A stretch of 64,000 nucleotides of DNA from Vesta saturnalis. Taxonomy: Eukaryota; Arthropoda; Insecta; Coleoptera; Lampyridae. The stretch's first letter is position 1; each line of letters opens with the position of its first letter. The translations under genes were made by a program, and so were the position numbers. The notes under the pieces are model-generated. The model was not told the DNA's origin, searched no databases, and worked only from the letters and a program-made list of their open reading frames with translations. Of this stretch, positions 22,047 through 32,142 are shown piece by piece. The stretch is from positions 2,940,001-3,004,000 of the forward strand of contig JARFJB010002417.1 in NCBI GenBank assembly GCA_036346205.1. Reading direction: 5' to 3'.

Positions 22047-24104
22047 ACGTGTCCCAGATAACATTTCCAGCATGGGGATCTCGCTTATTATAAAAGATAC
22101 AGATTTGGTTAAATTAGATGAATTACTGCTAAGGATTAGTGAAATTATAGGACACTCTCCAATTTCCAAATTTCCATGTATTTTAAAACTTATGGCAAGA
22201 AAAAGAAAAATGTCAAATTTCTTTTTCTTGTAATATCTTTTTTGTTATATTAGACATATAAATTTTATTTGCACTTTCTTAAGATATTTTTTATCCAGAA
22301 TTTAAATACCAATTTGGATTTTTATTTGCACTTTCTATTTTTTAGTTTCAACCCCTAAATTAAATTTTTCTTATGGTACGACAAGTCGGCTTTGAAATAA
22401 TTGATCGTGTTTTTTTATCCTCTTTACAATGATATAGCACATGTACTATCTATTTTTAAAAACAACAAAGAATATTTAAAAAAATGTATTTTATTCAAGA
22501 CTCTAACAATAAGCAGGCCGTGAAACATAAAAACACAATCGAATTTATTGTCACTTAAAAATTATTCGTTTTACTAATACTGAAAAGTTTAATATGTTGA
22601 GTTGTTACATCTTGTCTCATAAAAACAGTTTAGAAGCTGAACCGATGTACTTGAGGCTGTATCCTGAAAGAAGGCAGCCCAGTGCTCGTACGTACAGAAA
22701 TTTGGTAATTAATTTAAAAGAATATGGTTCATTTTCAAAACCTACTAGAAATCCGAAATTACGGAATGAAGATGCAGAACTAAATGTATTACAATCAGTT
22801 ATTGAAAATCCTTCAACAATTTTAAAACGTCACAGGTATCATCCGTATAAGTACACCATTCTGCAGGGACTTAGAGATGGAGATCAGGGGAGAAGATTAC
22901 AATTTTGCCAATGGTATGTTAATCAATGTGAGAATAACGATAATTTTCCAGCTACGATTTTGTGGTCTGACGAAAGCAGATTTACAAATAATGGCGTTTT
23001 CAATCGACACAATGTTCACTTTTGGGACCGTGAAAATCCTCACGTTGTTAAGGAAAGTCGGCATCAAGTGAGATTTGGTTTTAACGCCTGGTGTGGCATT
23101 TTAGGCGCTAAACTTATTGGGCCCATATTTTTTAACGAAACATTAAATAGTGAAAGGTACTTGAATTTACTACAAACTGATTTAGAAAATAAACTTGATG
23201 ATTTACCACTGATTGAGAATATTAATATCTACTTCCAACAAGATGACGCCCCACCCCATAATTCAAACATCATCAGCGAATATCTTAATAATCGGTTTCC
23301 AAATTCATGGATTGGTAATCGAGGGCCGATTTTATGACCACCCAGATCTCCAGACTTAACGCCCTTGGACTTTTTCCTTTGGGGCTACGTAAAAAATCGA
23401 GTGTACGTGCAAACATTTGACAATGCCGAAGATCTTCGTGAAGCTGTTCTTGCAGCATTTGGTAGCATTAAACGCCAAAAACTACGCAGAGCAATTACGT
23501 CGACACTACGCAGGGCACAATTATGTTTAGAACGGAATGGTCAATTGTTTGAACATTTTTTATAATTGGATAATTATCTCCAATACTATTACCTGCTTAA
23601 CTCTTGTTGTTATCTATTATTTGTCGTTTTCTCATGTTTCACGGTCTACTTATTGTTAGTGTCTTTAATAAAATACATTTTTTTTTTAATTTTCTTTGTT
23701 GTTTTTAAAAATAGATAGTACATGTGCTATATCATTGTAAAGAGGATAAAAAAACACGATCAATTATTTCAAAGTCGACTTGTCGTTCCATAAGAAAAAT
23801 TTAATTTAGGGGTTGAAACTAAAAAATAGAAATCCAAATTTATATTTAAATTCTGCATAAAAAATATCTTAAGAAAGCGCAAATAAAATTTATATGTCTA
23901 ATATAACAAAAAAGATATTACAAGAAAAAGAAATTTGATATTTTTCTTTTTCTTGCCATAAGTCCTAAAATACATGGAAATTTGGAAATTGGAGAGTGTC
24001 CTATAATTTCACTAATCCTTAGGAGCAATTCATCTAATTTAACCAAATCTGTATCTTTTATAATAAGTGAGATCCCCATGCTGGAAATGTTATCTGGGAC
24101 ACGT

Positions 24105-24106
<2 letters not shown>
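22045..24106 (+). mobile_element. DD41D mariner-like transposon with about 485-bp inverted repeats
   Basis: The ends read CAACGTGTCCCAGATAAC on both strands. The arms span about 22045-22530 and 23633-24106. The element is flanked by (TA)n on both sides. The central 1.0 kb carries a transposase with a single nonsense codon, making it the best-preserved DNA transposon in the window. Confidence 0.9.
22594..23565 (+). pseudogene. DD41D transposase with a single in-frame stop
   Basis: From ATG 22594 the frame runs to the stop at 23565 (323 residues, the usual length for this type). It is broken only by TGA at 23335-23337, in the place where the sister copies have the tryptophan of WPPRSPDL, so it is a TGG-to-TGA change. 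The N-terminus has YPERRQPSARTYRNLV, as in the other two copies. Then come HPYKYTILQGL, LWSDESRFTNNGVFNRHN (first D), QQDDAPPHNS (second D) and SPDLTPLDFFLWG (third D). Spacing between the second and third D is 41 residues. The C-terminus is RRAQLCLERNGQLFEHFL. An enzyme of this type cuts at TA and joins at TA, consistent with the (TA)n flanks. Confidence 0.88.

Positions 24107-24147
<41 letters not shown>
24107..24147. repeat. (TA)n microsatellite
   Basis: About 20 TA units between the DD41D transposon and a Penelope-type terminal repeat. Confidence 0.95.
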
Positions 24148-24151
<4 letters not shown>

Positions 24152-24404
24152 TTAAATTAAATTAACATGTTTTAAAAATATCAAATTGATATAACGGAAA
24201 TAAAAGACAAAAGGTTTTAATGGTTTATTATTATTATATACGAATCGGTAACTACAAGTTTGAAGTCCACGAATACGTACCTGCTATTGTAGATCTGATT
24301 TTATGACGTCATCCTATAAGAGTAATAATACATTTAAAAATCTTAATAAAATACTTATCTTTTTTGGGATTTTTAATGGTGTATTTAAATTATACCATCT
24401 AAAC

Positions 24405-24436
24405 GTTTCGATAACACTTACAGTTATCTACGTCAG
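24405..24436 (-). ncRNA. Hammerhead-like motif, one core change
   Basis: On the minus strand the motif reads CTGACGT, then GATAAC and GTTATC as a 6-bp stem II, then GAAAC. Compared with the CUGANGA core, the last A is T, which should abolish cleavage. Confidence 0.5.
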
Positions 24437-25180
24437 TAGTAATATTTGTAAGAATTGTTAAAGATGTTGTAAACAATTTTGTCAAAGTTGAAAAATTAAA
24501 ACATAAACATCAGCCTGCTATTAATACAACAGTTTGAGAAACGTAAAAAGCCAACTTTAAAAATTAAATTTCAAATTTTAGTAAAGAATAACTAGAGGTC
24601 ATTAAAAATTAAATATTGTTAAACTGCCTTAAAGATGACAAACCAGAACACTCTCTACGACGAAAGCTAACAATGGAATTTGTCAGCCAAAAACACATTT
24701 AACAAAATTTAATCGAGTTATGATGTAAGTGTAAAGTTGTGAAAAACTTCAATTTGAAAACGATAAAAGCATTCACAAATCCAAACATCACATCAAATAA
24801 AATAACCTAGTTAAATCTAACAAAGAGATATCTTTATCAATAATTGGAAGTGTTATTAACAATGAAAAGCACAATGTAAAACTTTTTTTGTAATTTTTTA
24901 ATCTTAATTTAATTTCAACTACTTATGTTAAATTATAGTGCTGTGGTAATTTAACATATAATTGGTAAAGCATTTACTTCAAGATCTAGGAAAAACAGCA
25001 AAAAACCTAGACATACCGAGAGCTAAAATTAAAATCAAAATTAAGAAGTATCTTTATGCTTTTTTTTTTTTAATTATAAGATGCCAAAACCTATTTAAAC
25101 GGAGATTTTCTTCTTGTCTATTAAAATTATTCGGGTGTTTATATATTTCAATATCTTCACGTTGCAAACGAACATAATAA

Positions 25181-25182
<2 letters not shown>

Positions 25183-25246
<64 letters not shown>
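25183..25246. repeat. (TA)n microsatellite inside the inverted pLTR pair
   Basis: About 31 TA units, lying 12 bases before the intact-core hammerhead motif. Confidence 0.95.
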
Positions 25247-25250
<4 letters not shown>

Positions 25251-25258
25251 CATTACTA

Positions 25259-25290
25259 CTGACGAAGATAACTGTAAGTGTTATCGAAAC
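25259..25290 (+). ncRNA. Hammerhead ribozyme-like motif with intact core
   Basis: CTGACGA at 25259-25265 fits CUGANGA. Stem II is GATAAC (25267-25272) with GTTATC (25280-25285) and a 7-base loop. GAAAC follows at 25286-25290. One extra A lies between the core and stem II. Stem III would be very short, as in the minimal hammerheads described for Penelope-like elements. Cleavage would tag the pLTR transcript end. Activity is not shown by sequence alone. Confidence 0.55.
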
Positions 25291-25390
25291 GTTTAGATTG
25301 TATAATTTAAATACACCATTAAAAATCCAAAAAAGATAAGTATTTTATTATGAGTGTTAATGGTGAAAGTTTACATTTTCATATTTAAAA

Positions 25391-25854
25391 ATCTTCATCG
25401 ACATTTTTGTTAGCAATATCAAGTAAAAAACATATATTAAAAATAATACGCATACCTTCACAAGTGCTTTTCTTTTTTTCAACTGTTCTAATAATAACCA
25501 TACGTTGAACTGAAATATTTTTTTTATACAACGTATTTACATATAGCCTCACTAAACACGTTTTCTACGTATGAATGGTTGGATACAAACTGGCTATGGC
25601 TTTCCCCTCATTATCTAATTTAGAAAGTAATACACAAAACCTGATTACTACAAATCGTATTTAGCATCTATATTGTACTTATAAATTTACATTCAAAATA
25701 AAACAAACGACAATAACATGCTTTAAATAAATATGACTTTCACATTGATCGTGTAAAAGTCAGACTTCACCAGTTTTTTATATTGTATACAAACAAAATA
25801 TCACCTTGGTGTTATAAATAAATGACAGTCTTCAAGCTGTGTTTTTTATATTGT
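25391..25854. other. No recognisable feature
   Basis: AT-rich DNA with no motif found. Confidence 0.4.
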
Positions 25855-25930
25855 AGAACTTGTATTATAATAATAAGGAAGCCTAATGCTAACTTATAAG
25901 ACAGACGTAGGGCTTATCTTGCATCAGCCT
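25855..25930. repeat. Single unit of the 18-kb tandem repeat family
   Basis: It contains TTATAATAATAAGGAAGCC, CTAATGCTAACTTATAAGAC and TAGGGCTTATC. This matches the unit of the array at 17956-18445 in the same orientation, about 7.5 kb away. Confidence 0.65.
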
Positions 25931-25941
25931 ATTTAATTGCG

Positions 25942-26475
25942 ATACCAAATACGAAAACAAAAACTGTACGAAAATTTACCATTACAGGCAAATTTTACGA
26001 CATATGTAAGAAATATATCAATCTTCGTCCAGCTAATGCAAACAGATCTTTTTTTTTAACCTACCAACATGGAGAATGCACTGTGCAAAACATTGGCATT
26101 AATAAATTCCGATTCATGGGAAAACACAGAGCCACTTATTTAAATTTGCCGAGTGTTGAATTATACACCGGACATACTTTTCGTAGGACTTCAGCTACTA
26201 TATTAGTAGATGCAGGGGGAGATATTACAGGCCTCAAAAGGCATGGCGGCTAGAAAACCACATCAGTAGCTGAAGGGTACATAGAGGATTCCATGACCAA
26301 TAAAATGAACACTACGAAGAAAATACTCCAATCAATAGAAATAGAGCCAACTACTTCTTCGAATATACTATCGAATAGTGCAATGGATGCAGTAAATATA
26401 AGTCATAATTCAGGTCCACCAGTTGTGAACATTACTAATTGTAGTAATATTACAATCAATATTCACAAGAATTGA
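25942..26475 (+). pseudogene. Crypton-like tyrosine recombinase, C-terminal half, one stop
   Basis: The frame is open from 25942 to the stop at 26475, apart from one TAG at 26251-26253 that replaces the W expected after KRHGG. Catalytic-domain residues of tyrosine recombinases are visible: GHTFRR (H-x-x-R box), LKRHGG (second His) and AEGYIEDS, with Y as nucleophile. The tail ends in ITNCSNITINIHKN, a phrase I recognise from Crypton and Crypton-derived proteins. The N-terminal half with the first catalytic Arg is missing, because the sequence before 25940 is a tandem-repeat unit. Tyrosine recombinase elements integrate by site-specific recombination without DDE chemistry. The domain identity is firm. 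The assignment to Crypton rather than to DIRS/Ngaro rests on the short His-rich motif order and the absence of reverse transcriptase nearby. Confidence 0.7.
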
Positions 26476-26618
26476 TGTTTTTGATTGTTTAATTATCTAT
26501 TATTTCTGTTTAGTTATAAATTTTCAATGATGTGGTTCGCATAAATTGTATATTTTTTTAATAACATATTTATTATAAAGTTTTATTATTTGTAGTCATA
26601 GAGAAAGTAGTCTTCTCT

Positions 26619-26673
26619 CGTATAATGAGCTGTTATTCACTTGATCCTCGTGAATAACAGCTATCATTATACG
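26619..26673. repeat. Hairpin with 22-bp arms
   Basis: CGTATAATGAGCTGTTATTCAC at 26619-26640 pairs with 26650-26673 (a 2-base bulge), leaving a 9-base loop. Partial pairing extends outward (CTTCTCTCG with CGCTCGTGGAAG). It lies 140 bp after the recombinase frame. Confidence 0.75.
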
Positions 26674-26699
26674 CTCGTGGAAGAATATACTATAAATTA

Positions 26700-27900
26700 A
26701 TTAAGGCTTATTTATTTTCGTATTAAAAGCTTTTCCAAGTGATATTTACATTACATTGAATTACAATCTAAAATCTTACGGTATTTGTTATAAAGTTGAG
26801 ACTTTCTTCGATACAGACAAACGTTATTTTACGGCTTTTTTTTATTTTTTTGCGTGTATCAATAGAAAACAGGTTCCGAGTGAATAATAACCTCAGCATG
26901 AAAGTAATAACTTATTTGTAGCGCAATACCTACAGTTCGTTAATAATGCTGGGCATTATATGAATGGTTTAGCCTCTGATACATTATCCGTCCTAAGTAG
27001 CTTTAAATACCTAAGAACTACCGCACATCTTTAAACTAAACAAAAAAAAAATTAACTTGTGACGCAGTAGGAGCTTTCTGGCATACCTACAAATTCATCA
27101 GTAGACCAACTCGTTCGTTCTGCAGCTAAATTTGAAACACACGAAACTAATAATAATATGCCAATAGGTGATATCTTTTTGAGTAAAAAAGAATTTATTC
27201 ATACATTCCAGGCGGGGTTCTCTTTGGGGTGGTTATTATGACAGCTGCTCTGCTCTACTCGACAAAAAATAAAAAAATACGATATATGTACGGGTAATAA
27301 AAATTTTAGTAGATTTCGGTATAAAGCTGTAGAAAGAGGTTTCTCTTTGACCAAAAGAAGAACATGAAACTGCAACATGTTAAGTTTTTAGTTAATAAAA
27401 GTCATTGTACACAAATTGTGATGTTTCCATAAATATAATTTTGAGTTATTTTGTAGTCTAAATTTCTTATTTTCTCAATAAAAAACGATCTGCCGAATTA
27501 ATTTCGATTTTCCAGTAATGTTGATTAACAACGCTATTTCCTTTGAAGTAAAGCGTAAATATTTATTTATTTTTATCTAATTTTCTTTGATTTCAATATT
27601 TTCCGTACCGTAGTCTAACTCTGTATTTACATATATATTTTCCTATCTATTTCTTCAAAGTGGGATCGCCAATTTCAATTTTGTTTGTACTACGTTTATA
27701 CTCGACTGTAGATTCTAATTACTACAGGTCGGGTAGCACAGATCTTTCATAAAAAAAATCTAACGCGGCTAACACTTTCATGCCTATGTAATGGATATGA
27801 GCAAATAGGAGCAATAGTTAATTAGTCGCGATACAAAGTTTTTAAGTTATTTATATTTCCTCTTATACTAAATATATACAAGACATGTAATCAAATTAAT
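26700..27900. other. No confident feature
   Basis: A 47-residue open stretch at 27080-27237 on the plus strand (SVDQLVRSAAKFETHE and after) has protein-like composition, but I cannot name it. The rest is AT-rich and unassigned. Confidence 0.3.
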
Positions 27901-27903
27901 ATA

Positions 27904-28722
27904 CCGGGTGTCTGGATAAGGGTACAGAGCGGCTATATCTCGACAACGGTAAGGCCTAGAGGTTTGGGGAACAATCCTTATAAATACAGCAAGCAAGAGA
28001 AACGGCTGAAAATTATTTTGAAGATCGTAACTCGACCGATAGAGGGCGTAACTGTTACAAAGAACCATAAAATTCATGCTATCTCGGAAAATAATAAAGG
28101 ACGGGGCGGCCAATTCATTTTCCAATATTTAGATTTTAATATCTACCGAACCACTCATCAGATTCAAATATTTTCAGTCCCGTTTGAAAGAGCAATTTAT
28201 AGACCTTTTAGAGTGTTTTTTGTTGGATCGTTTAGTTTTAAACGAATAGACTAAAGGGCGTTCTCTGCAATGATTACTCATTTTTGTGAATTGAACGGTA
28301 ATATTTATTTGAACGCCCGTTACGCGGCTTAAAATTACCTAAATTTAAGTGACAACCCCTTCGCGATACGAGAAAATGTTAAAAATTTAAATACCTCAAT
28401 CGGAACAATTTACCTTGTCAGGGAAAACGTACCACATATCCATGGTAACCGTTAAATTGAAAAGATCACTGATTCGACAATTGTCAAAAGTTACTTCTCA
28501 GAGTTTCTAGCAGGTAAGTATTTTTTGAGAATAATATGCCATTTACTAACACGGGAGCGTATATATTACGCATTTACTTCCAATGCTTCGATGATGCTGG
28601 ATAACAATAAGCAATGCAATTTCCACAAAGAGAGATATTTTTCTCGAGAAGTGCTTTAAAGATTGGTCAGGCGATTACGGGAAACTGGCAACGTGCAGCC
28701 GATTCAAGCACCTGTAATATGT
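27904..28722 (+). mobile_element. Mariner-like element, 5' part (TIR to transposase N-terminus)
   Basis: It starts CCGGGTGTCTGG directly after TA at 27902-27903, with a 630-bp leader. The transposase starts at ATG 28536 (MPFTNTGAY and so on) and shows the RRLRETGNVQPI-type linker motif in a shifted frame. It is interrupted at 28722 by about 2.2 kb of unrelated DNA and resumes at 30898. A second leader copy lies at 31096-31385. Confidence 0.6.
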
Positions 28723-30897
28723 TACGTGTTTAATTGGAAAACGTTTTTTTTTGATAACGTTCGTCATTTTGTCAAATTTACTTACTAAAAACAGCAATTT
28801 ATTCTTAGGTTGAATGCTTCCAATTCACTATTTCGCAAATTTTTACGCATCTCTAATTGCATTTAAATTAACTTATGTAACTTTCGTACACATCTCTTAT
28901 TTAGTTAATATAAGTCAAATTTAATACCTTCAGCGACATCTCTAAGATTTCGGATTATTTAATATAAAGCAGTTAAAAAGGAACCTGGGATCTATTAGGG
29001 TCAAATAATACATATACATATAATAAATACATATTTTCTACACATTTTAACTTTTGGCAACAGTGATTAAATACTAATTTTCTCAAGTTTGTAAAATTAA
29101 TTTTAAGGTGTTGGCCAACTTTTCTTTCTTCCTTTTTAAGAACGCCCTTGATGGTGGATGTTGAGTTTCTAGAGAATTTTTCGTTTCTGGTTCTGGATGC
29201 TGAAACATCATTTTTTGGAAAATTCTCACTTATAGTAATACTTGGTTAAGTAAAAGTATTACTAACGCTTTTACAAAGCGGATATAATTGAAATTATTCA
29301 TTCGTCCACATCTTCGGTAAGTGGCACATGTTTCGATAACCTCATGGTAATTAAAATTGTTTTCAGGTTTTCGAATATAAAAGCATTCTTTACATATATA
29401 GACACTTCAATCAAAATTACGTTGAATGTTCACTACTGGCTCGTTTGTCACCTGTAAGAGGTATAAGCGGTCATAATTAATTAAACATCGTACTTAAAAA
29501 TTATTATTAATTTTATTAAGTACATAAATAAAAAGTACATGATTATCGCTGGAAGGCATAAGAGCCTTGCTGACATCCATGACCAAATACGTGAAGGCTG
29601 ATAGATCATTGGAATAGTACCCGAAATTTGCAAGATCAAATAAGTAGTAGTATCAACAATAAAGGTCAATTCCTTTTTTTTCTTTATTACCTGGTTACAC
29701 GATTGTGTTTCCAAATTTTAAATACACTTAGGAGGTTCTTAGTGAATTTCTACAACGAAAATAAATGGACTTATAATATTAATTTTGTAATGAAATAATT
29801 GACAATTGTCACCGCCTAATTAAATTTATATATTTAAGGTGCTTCCAGCAGTTCACTTTCACAAAATCCTTTTATCTAAAACGGTATATATATATATATA
29901 TATATTCACTAATTCAGTTTTGAATATTTTTCACTCAATCACAAGTAAAACTTCAATTGAATCATTAAAAGTGACTTGATAGACCGCACTCAAACAGGAT
30001 TAGCTTCCATTTTGACTTAATTAATTCTAGCTTATGTGGCTACATTCACCCAACGATTTAACTGATGTGTTGATTGCAATATATCGGGTGTAACGATTAT
30101 GTGTATGACGTGAACTACTGCAAATGTTAAACATTTAATTTCATGTAAATTTGTAATTTGTAATCTTTATATGTTATGTACATTACTTTTTCTTGTGGAC
30201 AAGGTTGTTCGGGCCAATTTATTTCCTATAAATTCCTTGATTACTTTGTTTGTTACGGTAGTTATTTTCTGTGGACCGAACAAGCTTTCTAATTTACTGT
30301 ATACTGTGTGAAGCGTAAGGCAAGCAAGTTCCTTAATTAAATTTCTTTATAAATTTGTTTATCTTAATAAACCTCCCAATGGGATTATGTGTTAAATTTG
30401 CCAATTCCGAATACGAACAGTAAGATCTTACAGCTGCCGGAAGGGGGCATACAATAATTTTACTTTTTTTTTCTAATCGAAATTTAAACTATAATTGCCG
30501 TGAGCACAAGCTGAGGCTCACTGCTTGCCATCGTGGACTTTGGTAGAATGTTAATTTATTTTTTTTATTCTTTTGTCAGAATATCGACAATAAAAATTAC
30601 TTTATCGGGGGAATTGTTAACTCATTTCTACTTCTTCCTTCATTTTTTTATTTCTCTCTTTTTTTGGTAAATCCTGTTTCAGGCTTTACGGGGTTTACTC
30701 TCCTTTCAACACTTGTTGAGTATTTCCTTATTAAAGCCTGTGGTGCCTACTCATATCCGGTTCCTGTCTAACCATATTACTATCACTATAAGCTATACCT
30801 CCAAAACAACCACGCATCCGAGTGTTCTGCGGTCTTCCGACCATACGCCTGAGCTTAGTCGAGCCCATTCCTCTTTTATACCATATGATGGTTAGAC
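28723..30897. mobile_element. Probable insertion splitting the mariner-like transposase
   Basis: The transposase frame breaks at 28722 and continues at 30898, so this 2.2 kb was probably inserted. I could not find inverted repeats or a convincing target duplication at the borders. Inside are a short (TA)n at 29886-29906, a hairpin at 29236-29268 (TAGTAATACTT with AAGTATTACTA), and an interval at 30089-30432 that begins TGTAACG and ends TTACA like an LTR. No reverse transcriptase or transposase is visible. Confidence 0.35.
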
Positions 30898-31080
30898 ACG
30901 TGGCAAATAGTTCGTAGAACACATACCGAGGAAAATATTATCGACGTTTTGGCCTACGTGCAATACGGTCCTACCTGGAGCACCAGAAAAATTTCCGGCG
31001 ACATGGGAGTTCCAAAAAATAATTGTCCGCAAGATTCTTCAAAACTATGCTCATAGACTCAACGATCGTCACTGACTCCT
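30898..31080 (+). pseudogene. Mariner-like transposase, helix-turn-helix part
   Basis: The frame reads QIVRRTHTEENIIDVLAYVQ, followed by WSTRKISGDMGVPKN and, after a frameshift, VRKILQNYAH. This is the second helix-turn-helix of IS630-Tc1-mariner transposases, normally the direct continuation of the sequence that stops at 28722. The catalytic domain is absent, so the copy is truncated near 31080. Confidence 0.6.
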
Positions 31081-31095
31081 AACTATGATTCGGGA

Positions 31096-31385
31096 AAATA
31101 CCCATTTTTTGTTGGGGTGTTTAGTTTTAAAAAAATAGGCTGGAGGGTGCTCTTTACAGAGATTAGAGATTTTTGTAAGAAAAAACTAAACAGAAAGGTA
31201 TTATTTATTTGACATAACGTGACGCGACTTAAAATTCATTAAATTTTAGTGATAACTTCTTCGCGATATTTCCATCCGTTATCGGTTTATACGAGAATAT
31301 GTTAAACATTTGAATACTGCAATCGGAACAAGTTACCTTGGAGGGGAAAACAATCACATATCCACGGTAACCGATGTAATTTAAA
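31096..31385 (+). mobile_element. Second fragment of the mariner-like leader
   Basis: About 290 bases match 28210-28455 (GTTTAGTTTTAAA, GCGACTTAAAAT, TTCGCGATA, CATATCCACGGTAACCG). The match stops at the satellite. Confidence 0.65.
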
Positions 31386-31776
31386 GAGACATAGACACAG
31401 ACACAGACACAGACACAGACACAGACACAGACACAGACACAGACACAGACACAGACACAGACACAGACACAGACACCGACACAGACACAGACACAGACAC
31501 AGACACAGACACAGACACAGACACAGACACAGACACAGACACAGACACAGACACAGACACAGACAAAGACACAGACAGACACGGACACGAACACGGACAC
31601 GGACACGGTCACGGACACGGACACGGGCACGGACACGGACACGGACACGGACACGGACACGGACACGGACACGGACACGGACACGGACACGGACACGGAC
31701 ACGGACACGGACACGGACACGGACACGGACACGGAAACGGACACGGACACGGACACGGCACGGACACGACGGACGC

Positions 31777-31809
<33 letters not shown>

Positions 31810-32137
31810 CGGACACGGACACGGACACGGACACGGACACGGACACGGACACGGACACGGACACGGACACGGACACGGACACGGACACGGACACGGACAC
31901 GGACACGGACACGGACACGGACACGGACACGGACACGGACACGGACACGGACACGGACACGGACACGGACACGGACACGGACACGGACACGGACACGGAC
32001 ACGGACACGGACACGGACACGGACACGGACACGGAAACGGAAACGGACACGGACACGGGCATGGACACGGATACGAAAACGGAGACGGACGCGGACGTGG
32101 ACGCGAAAGCGGACGCGGACACGGACACGGACACGGC
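31386..32137. repeat. Hexanucleotide satellite: (AGACAC)n then (GGACAC)n
   Basis: It has about 31 AGACAC units (31386-31571), then about 92 GGACAC units (31580-32137). A CG-rich irregular patch lies at 31758-31810 and scattered variants at 32030-32115. The two halves differ by one base per unit. The minus-strand frames of 291 and 303 codons (VS or RV repeats) are by-products. One CpG per unit in the second half is exceptional for this AT-rich window. Confidence 0.95.
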
Positions 32138-32142
32138 CATTA

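Larger units (their letters stand above)
24148..25390 (-). mobile_element. Penelope-like pLTR pair, inverted around a (TA)n tract
   Basis: Positions 24355-24445 are repeated in reverse at 25250-25350. The long arm (24355-25182) matches 53455-53990 over about 480 bases in the same orientation, so it is a dispersed family. Each arm holds a hammerhead-like motif about 90-130 bases from the outer end, the position these ribozymes have in Penelope-type pLTRs. No reverse transcriptase is present, so this is a solo or non-autonomous copy. The first 200 bases (24148-24354) are outside the inverted repeat and of unknown origin. Confidence 0.6.

Noticed and set aside
25259..25290. A CRISPR-like or phage-type interpretation of the many direct and inverted repeats in the window
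   Set aside because: No regular spacer-repeat array exists, and the gene content is eukaryotic transposons.
30089..30432. Possible solo LTR (TGTAACG...TTACA)
   Set aside because: No flanking duplication, primer-binding site or polypurine tract is convincing. Kept only as a remark inside the insertion.
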